From the NCBI RefSeq assembly GCF_003286085.1, contig NW_020825288.1:7812001-7876000 (forward strand): a DNA stretch of 64,000 nucleotides, read 5' to 3'. Source of the DNA: Drosophila persimilis. Lineage: Eukaryota > Arthropoda > Insecta > Diptera > Drosophilidae. The translations under genes and the position numbers were made by a program. The notes below the pieces were generated by a model. That model was not told the DNA's origin. It saw nothing but the letters and a program-made list of their open reading frames with translations, and ran no database searches. How positions within the stretch are numbered: position 1 is the first letter of the stretch; the number at the start of each line of letters is the position of its first letter. Positions 1 to 12,972 of the stretch are shown here, in pieces.

Positions 1-1788
1 GAAGAAGAAAACTTTGGGAAACTCAACTTGAAACTTGGATTTTCGTTTTTGGTTTTTGGTTTTCGATTTTATTATTTATTTTTTTGTGTGTGTGTGTGTG
101 TGTGTGGGTGTTGTGGGGTTAGCGCATTAGAAAAGTTTCTAGTTTCTAGTTTGCTTGTTGTTGTTTTTTTTTTTTTTTTTTTTGAGGGGTGTATGATGGG
201 GAGTAGGAGTACGAGTATATATATAACTGGTAAAACTAAAACAAATTTAAGGTAGCGGGGCCATTTGCATAAGAAAAGAACTGTACAACAATTAATTTTC
301 CAAAGGAAATATACGAGAGTATTTTCATAAAAATTCTTTTGGTTGCGAAAACATAATCTCTGTGGTCGCACACCACACAAACAAATCCAATAATAACAAC
401 GAAAAAAAAAAACAAAAAACAAAATAATTTCGTTTTGTTTTTGTTTGTTTTTTGCGGTTGCAAAAGAATGCAATGCAATCTTTATTGTCCTCTAGATGGT
501 TCTCACTGCAAAATGTAGTAAATTTATTAGGTGTTTTGTTGTTTCATTTGCTTTAGTTTATTTGATGGTCGTTAAGATTAAGTACAATTTCCTCATCCAT
601 CCATCCATTAACAATTTCCTTCTCTTCGAATAACATTTGGGTCTGATGGTGGAGGGGGGGGGGGACACTTGGTACAGAGGATATCGAGTATATACGTATA
701 TCCTTGAGCGTGTCAATATATTCTAACAGGTATACAGAACTTTGAATACGATTTCATTTCACATTATTGACTTGACACAAATTTGTTTCTTTTCTTTGAA
801 TAGTTTGTAGTTTGTTTGTAGCTTCATTTTCATCATCATTGCATGAGAGAGCGGTACATAATAATAATAATAATAATTGAAAGGCAAATCATAAAAGGTG
901 GGCGGGGCGGATAGGGCAAATCATAAGTGGTGCGAGAACGATTAGGGGCACGTCTTGGGGTGCGGGGGGCTTTGGTTCGGTTCTTGTTGAGCAATAAATA
1001 CGAGTACGGGGTATGTAATTGTGGGCTACACAGAAACCAATCGTTCGAAAAGCATCAGCGGCATTAGGGGTTAATAACAAAAAAAGACTTGTGCTCTAGG
1101 ACAGACAGCAGATAGAGATATAGATAAAGATATATTTCACTGGATAGAGCGATAGATAGATAGATATATAGTAGAATTATGCTATTAAAAACTGTGCGCG
1201 CACACAAAACAGAAACTAATAAAAAAAAATAATAAATATATATGTGATGTATATATTCATATCATTTCCAACAGAATTAAATTTTTGTCATTGTTTAAGT
1301 ATTAATTGGCATTTTCATTTGATAATTACAGTAGACACTTAATTAATAATTATTGTGTTGTTTTTGTGTGTGTTTCATTGCTGTTGTTGTTGGTTTTTTT
1401 TTTTTAAACTGGTTTTGAGGGGATTTCAGGCTGCACAATATATGGTACTGTTTTACGATTTACGGTTTAGACTATATAGAGATAAGGTAATTTTCACTTG
1501 ATCTGTATTCAATTTGTTTTCGTTTAGCAAACATCAAAAAACTACTAGAAATATATATACGAATATGTAAATGTAGATATAGATATATTGTAGATGTAGG
1601 CATAGGTAGATTGAAATTGAAATAAACTCTTATTTATGTAGCAGAACATTTTCTATAGATTTGTCTGATGTCTGGACAGCCAGTTTCTGAATCAGAATTC
1701 AGATTTTTCATTTCCCTTTTTTTTTTTTGATATTTGTTTTTTTTTTTTTCTGTTTTTCGGTTTACTTTTCCTGTTGCGACTGTCTCCA
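1..1788 (-). other. Probable Nuak 3' UTR and downstream flank
   Basis: AT-rich, with stops in all frames, homopolymer T runs and GT/TA microsatellites, and no coding exon visible. On the minus strand, AATAAA polyadenylation hexamers lie at 481-486, about 67-72 and 74-79, and others (for example near 522-555 and 1629). A 3' UTR of 1.3-1.7 kb with alternative poly(A) sites is therefore plausible. Which site is used cannot be told from sequence. Confidence 0.5.
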
Positions 1789-4700
1789 CTACTGATCTAG
1801 GTATTTACTCTTTAATCTGTGATATTCACCTCTTGGCAAAGTGGCGCCGGTGCGCGAGAACATCGATTCCATGTCGCTGCCCAGGTCCCGGGACATGCTG
1901 TGCCGCCAGGGGGCACCCAGGCCTCCGCTGTTGCTGCCACTGTTCAGGCGGCTGTTGGGGAAGAGAGAGAGAAAACGAATGTCAAACTGGTGCACCATCA
2001 GCCCCTTCTTCCCACCTAGAGGACGACACAGTCGAGACGAACGTACAGCCGAGGGACTTGCACATTACATGGGATGGACCAACTTACAGGCAGCATTTTT
2101 GGCCGCCCGGCCACGACGCCAGCCACCGGCGTAGCCGTCCCGCCGTAATGTTCAAGGCCCCCAGCCAGCGCTCCCCGCACCTGAAAGCAGGAGCAGGTGT
2201 GACAACAGCCAAATATTATTTTGTATGGATTGCGGTTTAATGGTGTACAGCAGGAGATGGCATTTGGGCGGCAGCCTACAGTGCGTTTCATAATAATAAT
2301 AATAGCACAATCCATAGACATCAGCGATTACACTCAGAGAAAAATACACTGGATTCAAAATATTTACAATTCGATTTACCACCGGGCCACGACGACGATC
2401 TCCGTCTCGTTTGCTCACAAAAATACCCTCGATGGAGTACGATTTATCTAGAATTTACGTGAAGAAACTTTTGTGATCTTTGCCCACATAAAATAGTTTT
2501 TTATGAGGATTTGTTGCCACATTTTCTACAGGAAATTTTAGACCATTTTTCGTTTAAAAAATTGTAGAAAATAATGCAATTATGTCATGCTTATAAAAAT
2601 TACCCAATCTTATAGAAAATGTATCAAATATTTTACTTTTGAAAAATACGATGGAAAAGCTCTTAAAACTGCTGTGCCTTAACTTTCTATATATTTAAGT
2701 AACACTTTCTTTTGTTAAGTCCGAAACTTTAGGCTCTGAATAAAATATTGGGCGACGATAATTATATCTCATATTTTAATTAAATATTTTTATATTTAAA
2801 ATAAATATATTTCATATTTAAATTAAATATATGCCTAATATTTTCTTCAAATTTTGTAAATTTTTGTTTTATATTATATTATATAATTTATATAAATATT
2901 TTATATTATATTTTATATTTATTTTCAAGTGTTTTATATTCAAATTGAATATATAATTCAAATATTTATGGCTGTGTCTTTTTCTCTGAGTGCACTCACA
3001 CTCACACTCGCCCCCCTTTTGGGTTCTGTAACGCACTGTAGTAGCTGCCAGCATAGGGTTCTGGTTTTGGTTCTGGTGCGAGTTCTTGTTCTGGTGGTAC
3101 TTACACTTGCTTCTTCTCGACCGTCTCGCTATAGCTACTCGTATAACTAACTTGGGATCTATGCACGCTTCGTGAGTGATGGGTTAAAGCATTGATTGGT
3201 GGATGTTGGATTTGTTATTGTTAGATGGGAGGTAAGTGGCAAGGCAGCATGTAAGAAATGGATAACAAAATTAGCAATGTTTGAGTGGTGTAAAAGCACT
3301 AGATCCCATCATATCCATGGGTCATGGTCGTGGTGTCCGCTGGAGTACTGCCGCAGGAGTGGACTCTTAATCAAATCACTTTCGACTGTGACGACTCCAA
3401 CGGAAGGAAATGTAATGAAATTATTAACTGCAGCCACGCTGGGACACGTTTGCATAAGCTGCAATGGCAGTCTGACTGGCAGACTGATTGACTGACGGAC
3501 TGTCTGTTTGAATGTCTGGCTGGCTGGATGGGTGGCAATCAACTTTGGATGCCACTCGCTCGGACGGCACTCACCTGGCAAAGGGTGAGACTCCCTGGCT
3601 CCAGAATGGACTGTGGCTCTGTGCCTGCCGCGAGATGTCCGTGAGCAGGCGACTAGAATGGCTGGGGAAACCGACTGTCAGGTCGCTGTTGACGTTGAGG
3701 CGATTCGTTAAGTTTCGCACCTGCAATATTCACAAAATTATGAAGTCCAGCGCCCAGAGACGTAAAGTAATGTATATTAAAGCCTTGTCCTAGAGTCTTA
3801 CCCGCTGCAGCAGTGTCGAGAACAGATTCTCCGCCGTGAGTATCTCAAAGCCATCATCGTCGTCATCATCCTCTTCGTTAGAGCTTTGCGAGTCGTTGTC
3901 CTGACTAATTTTCTTGACAGGTCTTGAGCTTCTGCGGGTGTGTTACAAAGAGAGAAGTTGGGAGATGGTAAGATGATGAAAATAACTGAATCAAAAGGCA
4001 GCCAGGGTGGGGAGTGCACAGGGGAGTGGGGAGGAGGGAAGGCTGACTGATTCAATCCGGCAATCCAGTTACGTATTCATGCCATGGGTGGGCGGATTGG
4101 GCGGATTGGTCGATTGGGCCACAACCTTTGGTTTAGACTAAGCGAAAAGGATGCTGGCAAACCTGAGTCGGTGTGGGGTGAAGCGTGCCTCCTCATCGGC
4201 CCCGGGCCCGGCTCCGGCGCCGTCACGTGTTATGGAGGTGGTGCGCATCTTCTGGAATGGCGAACCCTCATCGAAGCCGGCCTCGCTGAGCAGGGAGCTG
4301 TGTGCAAAATTGAATTCATTCAAGCGCAAGTTGCACCCAAGGTTTGATGGCAAAACTTTTACCCAATGCGACGCGACGGACGCAGTCGGCTAAAGGTGGA
4401 CCGACTGGAGGCGGTGGTGTGACTCGATTCGGATGGCTCGATGCTGCGCTCTCGGGGCGTGATGAAGCCACCGCCCTCGACGGCAATCGGTATGATAAAT
4501 TCACGTGGACTCTTCTTGATGGGCTGGGAGGTGCCCAGTCCTGTCACGGTTGCCTGTGACATATTTGTGGCCGTGGTGGTGGTCGCATCCGATTCGGATT
4601 CGACCGTCGACTGGCGTGACAGTGAGCCGGAACTGCAGGAGGTTGTAAGACACGCAAATACTTTTATAGCATCTTTCGAATATTCATGGCAACTGTTTCA

Positions 4701-7700
4701 TCCCGCTTACCGCGTGGTTGTGTTGGAGCTGGTGCGTCCGTAGGCGTGCTGCGTGGGTGGTCGCTGGATGGTGATGACATGCTCCTTGGGCTCCAGGCTG
4801 GTCGCTCGCGCCTGCAGCGTCGTCTTGATGGGGCTGTACGGTATGGGGCCTTCGCGCGGCGGGGCGCTGCGCAGATCGGCCACCGGATGCTGCATCTCGG
4901 TGCTGAAGCGCATGGCCGGCTGTGGTGCCTGCTCTGGTATGCGCGGCTTGATCTCCAGCTGCACCTCCGACTTGGCATTGATCTTCCGGCGCGGCAGAGT
5001 GGCCGACTTGAGGGTAATTGAGGCTGTGGAGGTCTTGACGGCCCCGGGTGTGCCCGGCTGTCCATCGGCTCCGGGCGAAGCTGCAGATTAGAGAGAATCT
5101 CGGATTAGTTGTGGGCTCCACGGGCGGATGAAAGAGTGAGTGGTGGAGTGTCGGGGTGTGGTGCAACAGCAACGAGTAAGCAATGAAGCATAAGTGAACA
5201 GTAACAGAAATAGAAACAGAAACAAACAATCAGTTGGGTTAAAGAGAGTTCATGTACTACATTGTTGGGGGTTAATTAACAGCGGCAGAGGCACAGGCAG
5301 AGGCATAGTCAGGAGGCACTGGCACAGCGGCTACAGATACCGTCCTACAATCATTGGTTGGAAATTGAAAGATAGAACACAACGAGCACGAACAACAACA
5401 GCAGCAGCAACAACAACAACAACAACGACAACGAGAACAACAACCAGAACAAACAACGTCTAAAAAAAGAGCCACAAGGTATCGGGTTTGGGTTCGGCCA
5501 CAAAAAAAAAACAAGGTAGAGGAAAGCAGAGCCCGGACTACAGAGTCCTGAGTGAGAAGAGAGACTACCAAGCCGGGATTGTTATCACACTGATTAGACA
5601 GGGATTTCCCAGCCACAAATGGGCAGATCCTAGCCGTGGGAAATCCATCAGCCCAACCAGTGTGGCCATACAGCAGGAAGGGAAAACAAATAAAGATTCG
5701 AGGAACGCAACGGGAACACAGAGCGGGAATAGGAACAGGAAACGGAAACGGATTGAGTGGATTGCTGGGCACACACACACACACACGCATAGCATAGGAA
5801 TGGGGGTCTGGGTTCTCCATCGGTCTGGTTTGGTGGGGATGTTCGTTGGCTTTTTTGGAGACCGCCGCCAAGACTTACATTTCAGCCACATGGCCGCGGG
5901 CATGGCAGATGTACTACTGGCATTGGTATTGAGTGTGTCTTGAGCTTGATTATGAAATGGTCTCGTGCGCGAACTGACATTGTAATTGACATTAGGCATC
6001 GTGTTGCAATTGCTGTTGCTGCTGTTGTTGCCGCTGTTGCCGCCTCTGTTGACGCCGCTGCTGTTGGCTTGCTGGGCAAATTGTGGCAATGGCTGCGGCG
6101 CGAACATGGCACCCGATCCTCGCTGCTGTTCCTGCTGGTACTTTTGTTGCAGCATCCTGAATGGACTGCTGTTCGCAGGCTGGAAGATGCTCGCCGAGCT
6201 GTACGCCGCCTGGGGCTGCCATGTGGCCGGCCGCTTCGATGTTGCCGATGATTTGCCGGGCAGTCCACTACCAAAGAGCCGCTGCTGTATGGTCTGCTTG
6301 GCCGCCGCCAAGGCATTGGGTGAGATCAGCACTGGCGGCGCTGTCTGTGGGCCACATATCGGCGGCGAAGGCGTCAGATAGCCCATAAAATTACTGCCAC
6401 TTTCTCCGCGTATCGGTGCACTGTTGGGCCCACTCACGCCCACGCGACTGCCACTGCCACCGCCCAAGCCATTGCCATTGCCATTGCCGTTGCCGATGCC
6501 ACAAAACGGTGCCGGCCTGCGTATCACTAAAATTAAGATGATGAGTCAATGAATATGAGGAGGCATGTATGTGGGTGGTTGGGTAGCTGGACAGACACAG
6601 GTGAGACTCCATGAGTACGATAATGAGTGGTAAAATAAATGATAATTGACTGGGTTGAAGGGGAATTTTGCTTTGGATTTTCTCTTAGCTGGGATTCGCT
6701 TTGATGGAGAGACAGACAGAGAGAGAGAGAGAGAGTGAGTGAGTGAGAGCAGAAGATTATATTCGAAAAGCCAGATATAATCCATGCAGCACTCCGCTTG
6801 CAAAACGTTTACATACACATTGAAAATCGAAAGAAAACAAGACGATGGACTGGAGGTTGGAGTCGAGCGCACAAGTCGTGGATCGATAGGCATAATAGAC
6901 TATCTGGTAATCAGTAAAAAGTTATTCTAAACCTATTCCTCCCTTTGCTAGACAAAACAAAAAAAAAGACATGCACACGACATGTATTTTGTTGTTGGAT
7001 TCTAAAGCACTTTTCGCTGGTGCGTCTGCCTGGGTTATCGAAGAATAAATATCGCAGTAATGTGCCCATTCAAAAGTACAAAAAGGCAACAAGGAGCCTA
7101 TCCATAAACTCCATAAAACTGACAATGAAAGGGCTAACATTTGCTTCTGACTTCAGAGCTCTATATATATCTCGCCACTGATGGACTTCGCTTCGACTTG
7201 TGCTCGCGACTCAACACCAGATTCACACTTAATGCTAAGAAATGTTGAATGTAGTAATGCTAAGGTGGTGCTAGTAGTCAACTTTAAAGCGCTGCAGGGT
7301 TTAGCTTAACTAAAGTACGACTGTCATTATCGAGAGTATAATCTCTGGCAGGAGGCACATGCAGAGTCTTGGCCACTCACCTGGCTGGATGGCGTTTCCG
7401 ATGATGGTGCGCGCGTTCTTCAACTTACGCTCGCGCTCCTCCCTGGTGGGCGTGGGCTCGCTGACGCCGATCGTCTCCGTTTGGGCGCACAGCTGGTCGA
7501 CCTCCTTGTTGGACTCGTTCTGGGCCTGCAGCAGCAGGGCTATCGAGTTCTCCATCGAACGGCGGGCCTCGTCCAGCGAGATCGAGGTCACCGAGTTCTT
7601 CGAGTCGCTGGCCTCCAGGGACTGCGACTGGGCATGCACCACGGGCGAGGCTGGCGGCGTGACCAGGGGCTGGGACTCGGCCTCCTGGGCAGCAGCCGCC

Positions 7701-10379
7701 GCAGCGGCCACCTGCTCCTGGGCGCGCAGCTCGCCGGGCGTGGGTCCTGCCGTGGCTGGCGGATTGGTGGCCTTGCGCTCGAACTCCTTCTTGAAGCTGC
7801 CCACACTGACGCCGGGTATGCTGAGCTTCTTGGGCTTCTCGGGCGCCGCCTGGCCTCCTGGTCCTGTCGTGATGGGTGGCGCCGGCTGGAACTTCTCCGC
7901 CGTCTCCAGGATGCGCGACTTGCGGCGCTCGGCATTGAACTTGTTCAGCGTCGACTCATCCTGCAGGCTGCACTTGCGCACGAATGGAGGCGCAGTCGCT
8001 GCTGTTGGCGCCACCTTGCCGCTGGCCGTGTTGGCACTCTCGTTGATGGCGTTGACCAGGTCGGCGGTCTTGTGCTTGTTCACAAACTTCTTGATCACCT
8101 TGGTGGCATCCTTCTCCTCGGGCGTCTCGGCCACGGCGTCTAGTTTGCCGCGCGTCGGCTGCCGGGCCACAGGCACTGGTGCAGCCGCGGTGGCAGCCGG
8201 TGCTGGCGTGGGTGCGGGCGTCGGTGTGGGTGTGGGCGTGCCAGAGGCATCTCCCCCCATCAGCTGCTCGCACAGGTCGCCCACCATCTGCATGTCCTTC
8301 TGCGAGAAGCTCGGCTCCATCGGCTTCCCCTCGGGCACAGTCTCCGCCTCCATAAGCGTCGGTGGTGCGGGTGCTGGTCGCATGGGCTCAGTCGGTGGCG
8401 GTGCAAGTGGTTGTGGCGGTGCTGCTCCTGCGCTGATCACAAACGAATTGTTGGCCGGCTTCTCCTTCTTCTTGGCCGTGGTTCCTGCCGCATTCTCGGT
8501 GGAGACGGTGGGCTGCAGCTTCCGTTTGGTCTGCACGGGGCTCTGGGCGGGCGTGATGGTCCTTGTGGGCGATGGCATCAGGGCGGCCTCTCCGCCGGCT
8601 GGGAAAACAGAGACAGACAGACAGAGAGAGAGAGAGAGAGGAAGAGAGAGAGAGAGAAGGGTGGTGTGGTTTAATGAGTTTTGTGGTTAAATGACTTTAG
8701 TTTCAAGTGGTTTTTCGGGAGACGAGAGTGATGGGTCGTGTATGGTTTGTGGGAGTGGAGGTGTGGCAGGTGGGGCACGGGGCACGGGGCACCAGTTAGT
8801 GTGTGGTTGGGGGTGGTTGTGTGTGTGGCAAGTTAGTCTCCGTTTATATATACACAAGAAGAAGAATCTCAGCGTGGGTTTTCTCTTCGGGGGTTCTCTG
8901 ACGGGGGAGCATTCAAGCGGAGCATCTGCGACTGACAGGCGATTGATGACGTCAACTCACCAGCAACCATGTCCAGGATGCGACGCTCTGCCTCCGTGTT
9001 GGGCGGTCCCATGTCGCGTATGGAGCCCACCGAATGGGAGCGGGGCACACGCTCGTTGGCCGCCGCCTTGGCCGCTGCGGCCGCCCCCTCGGCGGATGGC
9101 ACCACCAGTTGGTCCGCCGTGATGGCCGCCGGCGTCAGCGAGAGCAGCACATCCAGACGCACGGGCGTCTGATTGGCCAGATCCTCGGCCAGGTCCAGGC
9201 ACGAGACATTGTCGTTCTCGTTGACCCACCAATGGGCGCAGATCTGCTCGATGGTGGCCCGTTTCCGGGGGCACACCGTCAGCATGTCCCGGATGAGGGT
9301 GGAGGCGCGCGACGGCTTCCGCGGCTCATAGTAGTCGCCCTGGCTGATCTGCTTGACGAGTCTTTTGAAGTTGGAGCCATCGAAGGGCATGGACCCATAG
9401 ACTAGAGTGTAGAGCAGCACTCCCAGCGACCAGCAGTCCACCTCCGGTCCCTGGTAGGGTGTGCCCTCGACGATTTCGGGCGATGCGTACAGCGGGGAGC
9501 CGCAGAAGGTGCCCAACAGTCGGCCAGCATCGAACACATTCGACAGCCCAAAGTCGGCAATCTGCAAAGGAATCGTCGAGTGGTTTACATTTCAATGATG
9601 GCCTCTCTCTCTCTCACCTTGGCATTGCCCTTCTCGTCCAGCAGTATATTCTCCAGCTTCAGATCCCGATGGCAGATCTTGTGCTTGTGACAGTAGTAGA
9701 CGGCGGTGGCCACCTGCCGGAAGATGCGTCGCGCCTCCTCCTCGTTGAGGACCTTCCTCTCGGACAGGTAGTCGTAGAGCTCGCCGCCAGCGGCAAACTC
9801 CATGACCAGCACCATTTTCTCTCGATTCTCAAATACTAAACAAGGACATAGGATAATCAGAGGGCGGGCTTTGGTGGGTTATAGTTGGGTAATACCTTCA
9901 TAGATGTGTATAATGTTGGGATGATGCACCGAACTCATGATCTGCACTTCGCGCCTGATGCGCACCAGATCGGCCTCTGCCTCGATTTTGCATTTCTTGA
10001 TGGTTTTGATGGCCACCTCCTGGCCGGTTTCCTTATTAATACCTAACTGCACCTTGCCATAGGTGCCTTGACCTAGTTTCTTAATAATATCAAATCTGTA
10101 AGGGAATCAATGGATCATTAATACCAATTCTAGTCGTGGAGGAGTGGAGAGAACTCACCTTTGTCGCAGCTTCTTGCGGTGATTGTTCATGCGGACATTG
10201 CCCGTGTTGCCAATGCCGCTCATGATATTGTCTATTTGATCCTGTGGTATTCCCGAGGGATGTGCCAGACTATTGCCCCCGACATCCATTTCGGCGGCAG
10301 TCGCAGCCGCTGCCGCAACAGATCCGGTTGCCGCTCCATTGGACGCCGCTGATTTCGTTTCGGGTTTGCTTATCACCAT
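1789..10379 (-). CDS. Nuak: NUAK-family serine/threonine protein kinase, 12 coding exons
   Basis: AMPK-related kinase of the NUAK family. Family members are activated by LKB1 and act on myosin phosphatase, cell adhesion and muscle proteostasis. Coding exons, in order of translation: 10159-10379, 9896-10095, 9618-9835, 8961-9561, 7381-8598, 5879-6526, 4711-5080, 4363-4632, 4163-4297, 3802-3931, 3575-3720 and 1789-1951. All junctions are GT..AG and join in phase to give 1,439 residues. The kinase domain spans about residues 75-326: glycine loop GQGTYGKV (83-89), VAIK lysine 104, HRD 196-198, DFG 216-218, and T-loop [13 protein letters not shown] with Thr231 as the expected LKB1 site. The tail is long, Pro/Ala/Ser-rich and low-complexity, with a conserved-looking acidic block ([19 protein letters not shown]) near the C-terminus. 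The ATG at 10379 is the first Met of the leader exon. The kinase call is secure; the last exon and stop at 1789 are inferred from splice signals. Confidence 0.92.
2088..2180 (-). other. Candidate 93-nt cassette exon of Nuak
   Basis: Between Nuak exons 3575-3720 and 1789-1951 the minus strand has a good acceptor (TGCTTTCAG, ending at 2181) and a consensus donor (GTAAGT, 2087-2082). They flank 93 nt with no stop in the phase required. Including it would insert 31 residues (Arg/Trp/Gly-rich, two adjacent Cys near the end) and keep the downstream frame. The residue composition is unlike the rest of the tail, so this could also be a chance pair of splice sites. Confidence 0.3.
2181..3574 (-). other. 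Nuak penultimate intron, AT-rich
   Basis: Upstream part of the last large Nuak intron (1952-3574). 2,460-2,960 is very AT-rich with TTTATATT-type runs. 3,055-3,110 holds a degenerate GGTTCTGGT repeat. No further exon was found. Confidence 0.6.
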
Positions 10380-10497
10380 GACTGTTGTGTGTGTGTGTGT
10401 GTGTGTGGCAGAAACTGGAGCTGGAACTGCAACTGGGGGCTAGGACTGGGGCTGGGTCTTCTGTCGAGGCTGCTCCACTAACAGCCGATGCAAATTA
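10380..10497 (-). other. Nuak 5' UTR part of the first coding exon
   Basis: Upstream of the ATG the minus strand reads through a CA microsatellite (about 10,384-10,407) to a textbook acceptor, CCTCTCTCTCTCTTTCAG, with its AG at 10499-10498. This makes 10,497 the 5' edge of the exon and implies at least one untranslated exon farther upstream, at higher coordinates. I could not locate that exon or its promoter. Confidence 0.6.
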
Positions 10498-11060
10498 CTG
10501 AAAGAGAGAGAGAGGGCAGGGTATCCCGTTAGCACAAATGTCAACTCGTGGGACTCCGGGGGCACACGGCGGGGTCTACACAGTCACACGGCACTCATCC
10601 ATCAAACGTTCAATCAAATGGCCAATCAATTAATTATCCACGAAGCGCGACGCACACACACGATGGGGCGAATGCAGCTATTTCTCTTGCTGCCACTCCG
10701 GCTATCCGGCTATCCGGTTCTCCGGCTCTCGGGCTCTCGGGCTCTCTGGTTGTGTGGTTGCGCTTTTACCCTCGGTGCCGCCAAAAAAGAAGAGGAGGAG
10801 CTGCCGAAAAATCTGCACTCGACCTAGATTTTAATTATGCCCAAGCAAGGCGATCCGTATCCGGGGCTGTTCGAACGGTTTTTGTGACGGAGAGTCGTGG
10901 GAAAACATGAGTATGGACGGATGGCCTGCTGTTTGCCAGATAGTTTGATTTTATTTCTATTTTCCTAGTTGTTTTTCTTGGGGGAGTAAGTACAGGCAAC
11001 AGGCAATACTCGTTTACGGGGACATAATCGTTCGAATCGAGGCACACGTGTGTCTCTCCT

Positions 11061-11690
11061 GCCTCTCGCACTCTCTAACAGAGTAGCTTAGCAGAAGCAG
11101 TACTATTTTTCATGAACAAATCTCCCTAGGATAGATCTAGGGAATAAAGAGAGAGAAAGAGATTGCGTGAGGCAGGGGAGTCACACTTGAAAACTCGCCC
11201 TTTACTGCTAAGCTACTCCGTGAGAGAAAGAAATAGATATAGGGAGGGAATGTTAAGCAACTCCGTGAGAAAGAAATAGAAAGAGAGAGAGAACCGTGAA
11301 GCAGGGGAGTCAGTCACAGGAAATGGTTTTCTATACACTTGGAAACCACTCCGTGAGAGATAGAGATAGGTACGCCACTCCGTAAGAGAGAGATAGAGAG
11401 ATAGAATGCCAAGTTATTCCGTGTAAGAGAGGGAGAGAGAGAGAGAAAGAAGGGGTGAGGCAGGGGAGTCGGTCGCCCGGAAATTGGTTTCTTTACACCT
11501 GAAATTCCGTCCTTTACTGCTAAGCTACTCAGTGTGAGGGATAGAGAGGGAGAATGCTAAGCTACTCTGTGAGAGAGCAAAGGAGAGCGGGGAGTCAGTC
11601 ACGGGAAATTGATTGCTTCCCAACGCTCCCTTTACTGCTAAGCTACTCCGTGAGGTAGATCTAGCGATAGAATGAGAGAGAGAAAGAATA
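11061..11690. repeat. Tandem array of a ~140-bp GA-rich repeat
   Basis: Four degenerate units each start with a GAGGCAGGGGAGTCA-like box (near 11,170, 11,294, 11,456 and 11,587). This is followed by a GGAAATTGGTTTCT-like block and then TTTACTGCTAAGCTACTCCG plus a GAGAGA tract. Copies of the GCTAAGCTACTC box lie at about 11,207, 11,515, 11,566 and 11,637, with decayed copies at 11,251, 11,345, 11,374 and 11,408. One inverted copy lies at 11,061-11,094. Nothing suggests it is coded. Confidence 0.8.
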
Positions 11691-12894
11691 ATATATACTT
11701 CTGGCTGTTACAAAAACTAAATACCCCCATTGTAAAACCCAGCTCTTGCCTACAGCTTCTGTCCAAGACCGTCTCCGCCTGTATCCACCCCACCTATGTG
11801 AAGGTTAAAGGTTCTACATAATCTCGTACTCGTAGTCGTAGGCTAAAATGTTGCAGTAATTGCGTTGTTTGCTTTGGGGCCCATTAGGAATGTTTCAGTT
11901 ATGCAAATATTGTATTCCGAATATAATCGAACAGATCTCTCAGGGTTCCACACTCTTGATGAGATGCCAAAAGCTGTCAGCGGCGACAGAAGTGTCCCCC
12001 CTTCGGAGGACAGCAAGCTATTCGAAATATTCATTGGGTGATATTTATCAACGATTTTTGACAGCTTTCTGGGAGTGAACGAGCACTAACTATTCGCAGG
12101 TTTATTCCGAACCGAGGAATATATATGTATATGTATATGTGTGGAGGGGGGGACGTTTATGCAATTTGGAACGTCACGGCCGGCTCCACGGTCCCCCGGT
12201 TGAAGGGTCCCCCGAGTGTCTGGGGCTTAAAGTGGTCACTTGTGCTGGGCTCCCTCCCATCCATCCTTCCTTTCGCCTTTCCATTGTATTGTCTGAATCC
12301 AGAATGCGACACTATTAGAGGACTAATCTATCAGCCTTGTGGATGAGCAGAGCATCCGCATCCGCATCCCTAGCACTCCCCAGAGCCATGGCTTAAGCGC
12401 GTTTTGTCTCTGACAGTTATGACCTAGAAGCCAGGAATAGGAATAGGAAAAGGGAATAGGGAATAGAGGAAGGACTCTAAAAGGCATGAAGACCCCAACA
12501 GATACAGATACAGATGCAGACACACAACACAAGAGATAGTTGAAAGCCACTCGAGGCGAGAGTCAAAGTCTCCCTCACGTTGCCACTGCCTCAGCCTCAG
12601 CCACTGGCACTGGCACTGTTCCAATTATAAATGTGCACTTGATGGATAGTAAATTAAAGTGTAACCACAACAGAACCAAACCGAACCGCCGCTCCCCTGC
12701 TCTGCCACACGAAGAGGAACCTGGCGAGAGCCATGTGCAGTGCTTGCCACGAGTCGTCGCCGCCACCACAACAATAACAATGCTGGGACTGCAATTGTAT
12801 CTTTAAGATACGATTACACAAACGAATGCAGCACGCGTGCTGCTTCCACCGCTGTCGCACACACATAAATAAGTGAATCTTTACACGCAATTAT

Positions 12895-12972
12895 TCCCCC
12901 TCTTTGCTTGATATATAGATACAAAGATAGATACCCCCTCTTTGCTTGATGTATAGATACAAAGATAGATAG
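12895..12972. repeat. Tandem duplication of a ~38-bp unit
   Basis: The block CCCCCTCTTTGCTTGAT followed by ATAGATACAAAGATAGATA appears twice in direct succession with one or two mismatches. Confidence 0.8.

Noticed and set aside
7359..8690. 443-codon plus-strand open frame
   Set aside because: It is antisense to the large GC-rich Nuak exon (7381-8598). Its Ala/Gly/Ser-rich content is a shadow of that exon's codon bias.
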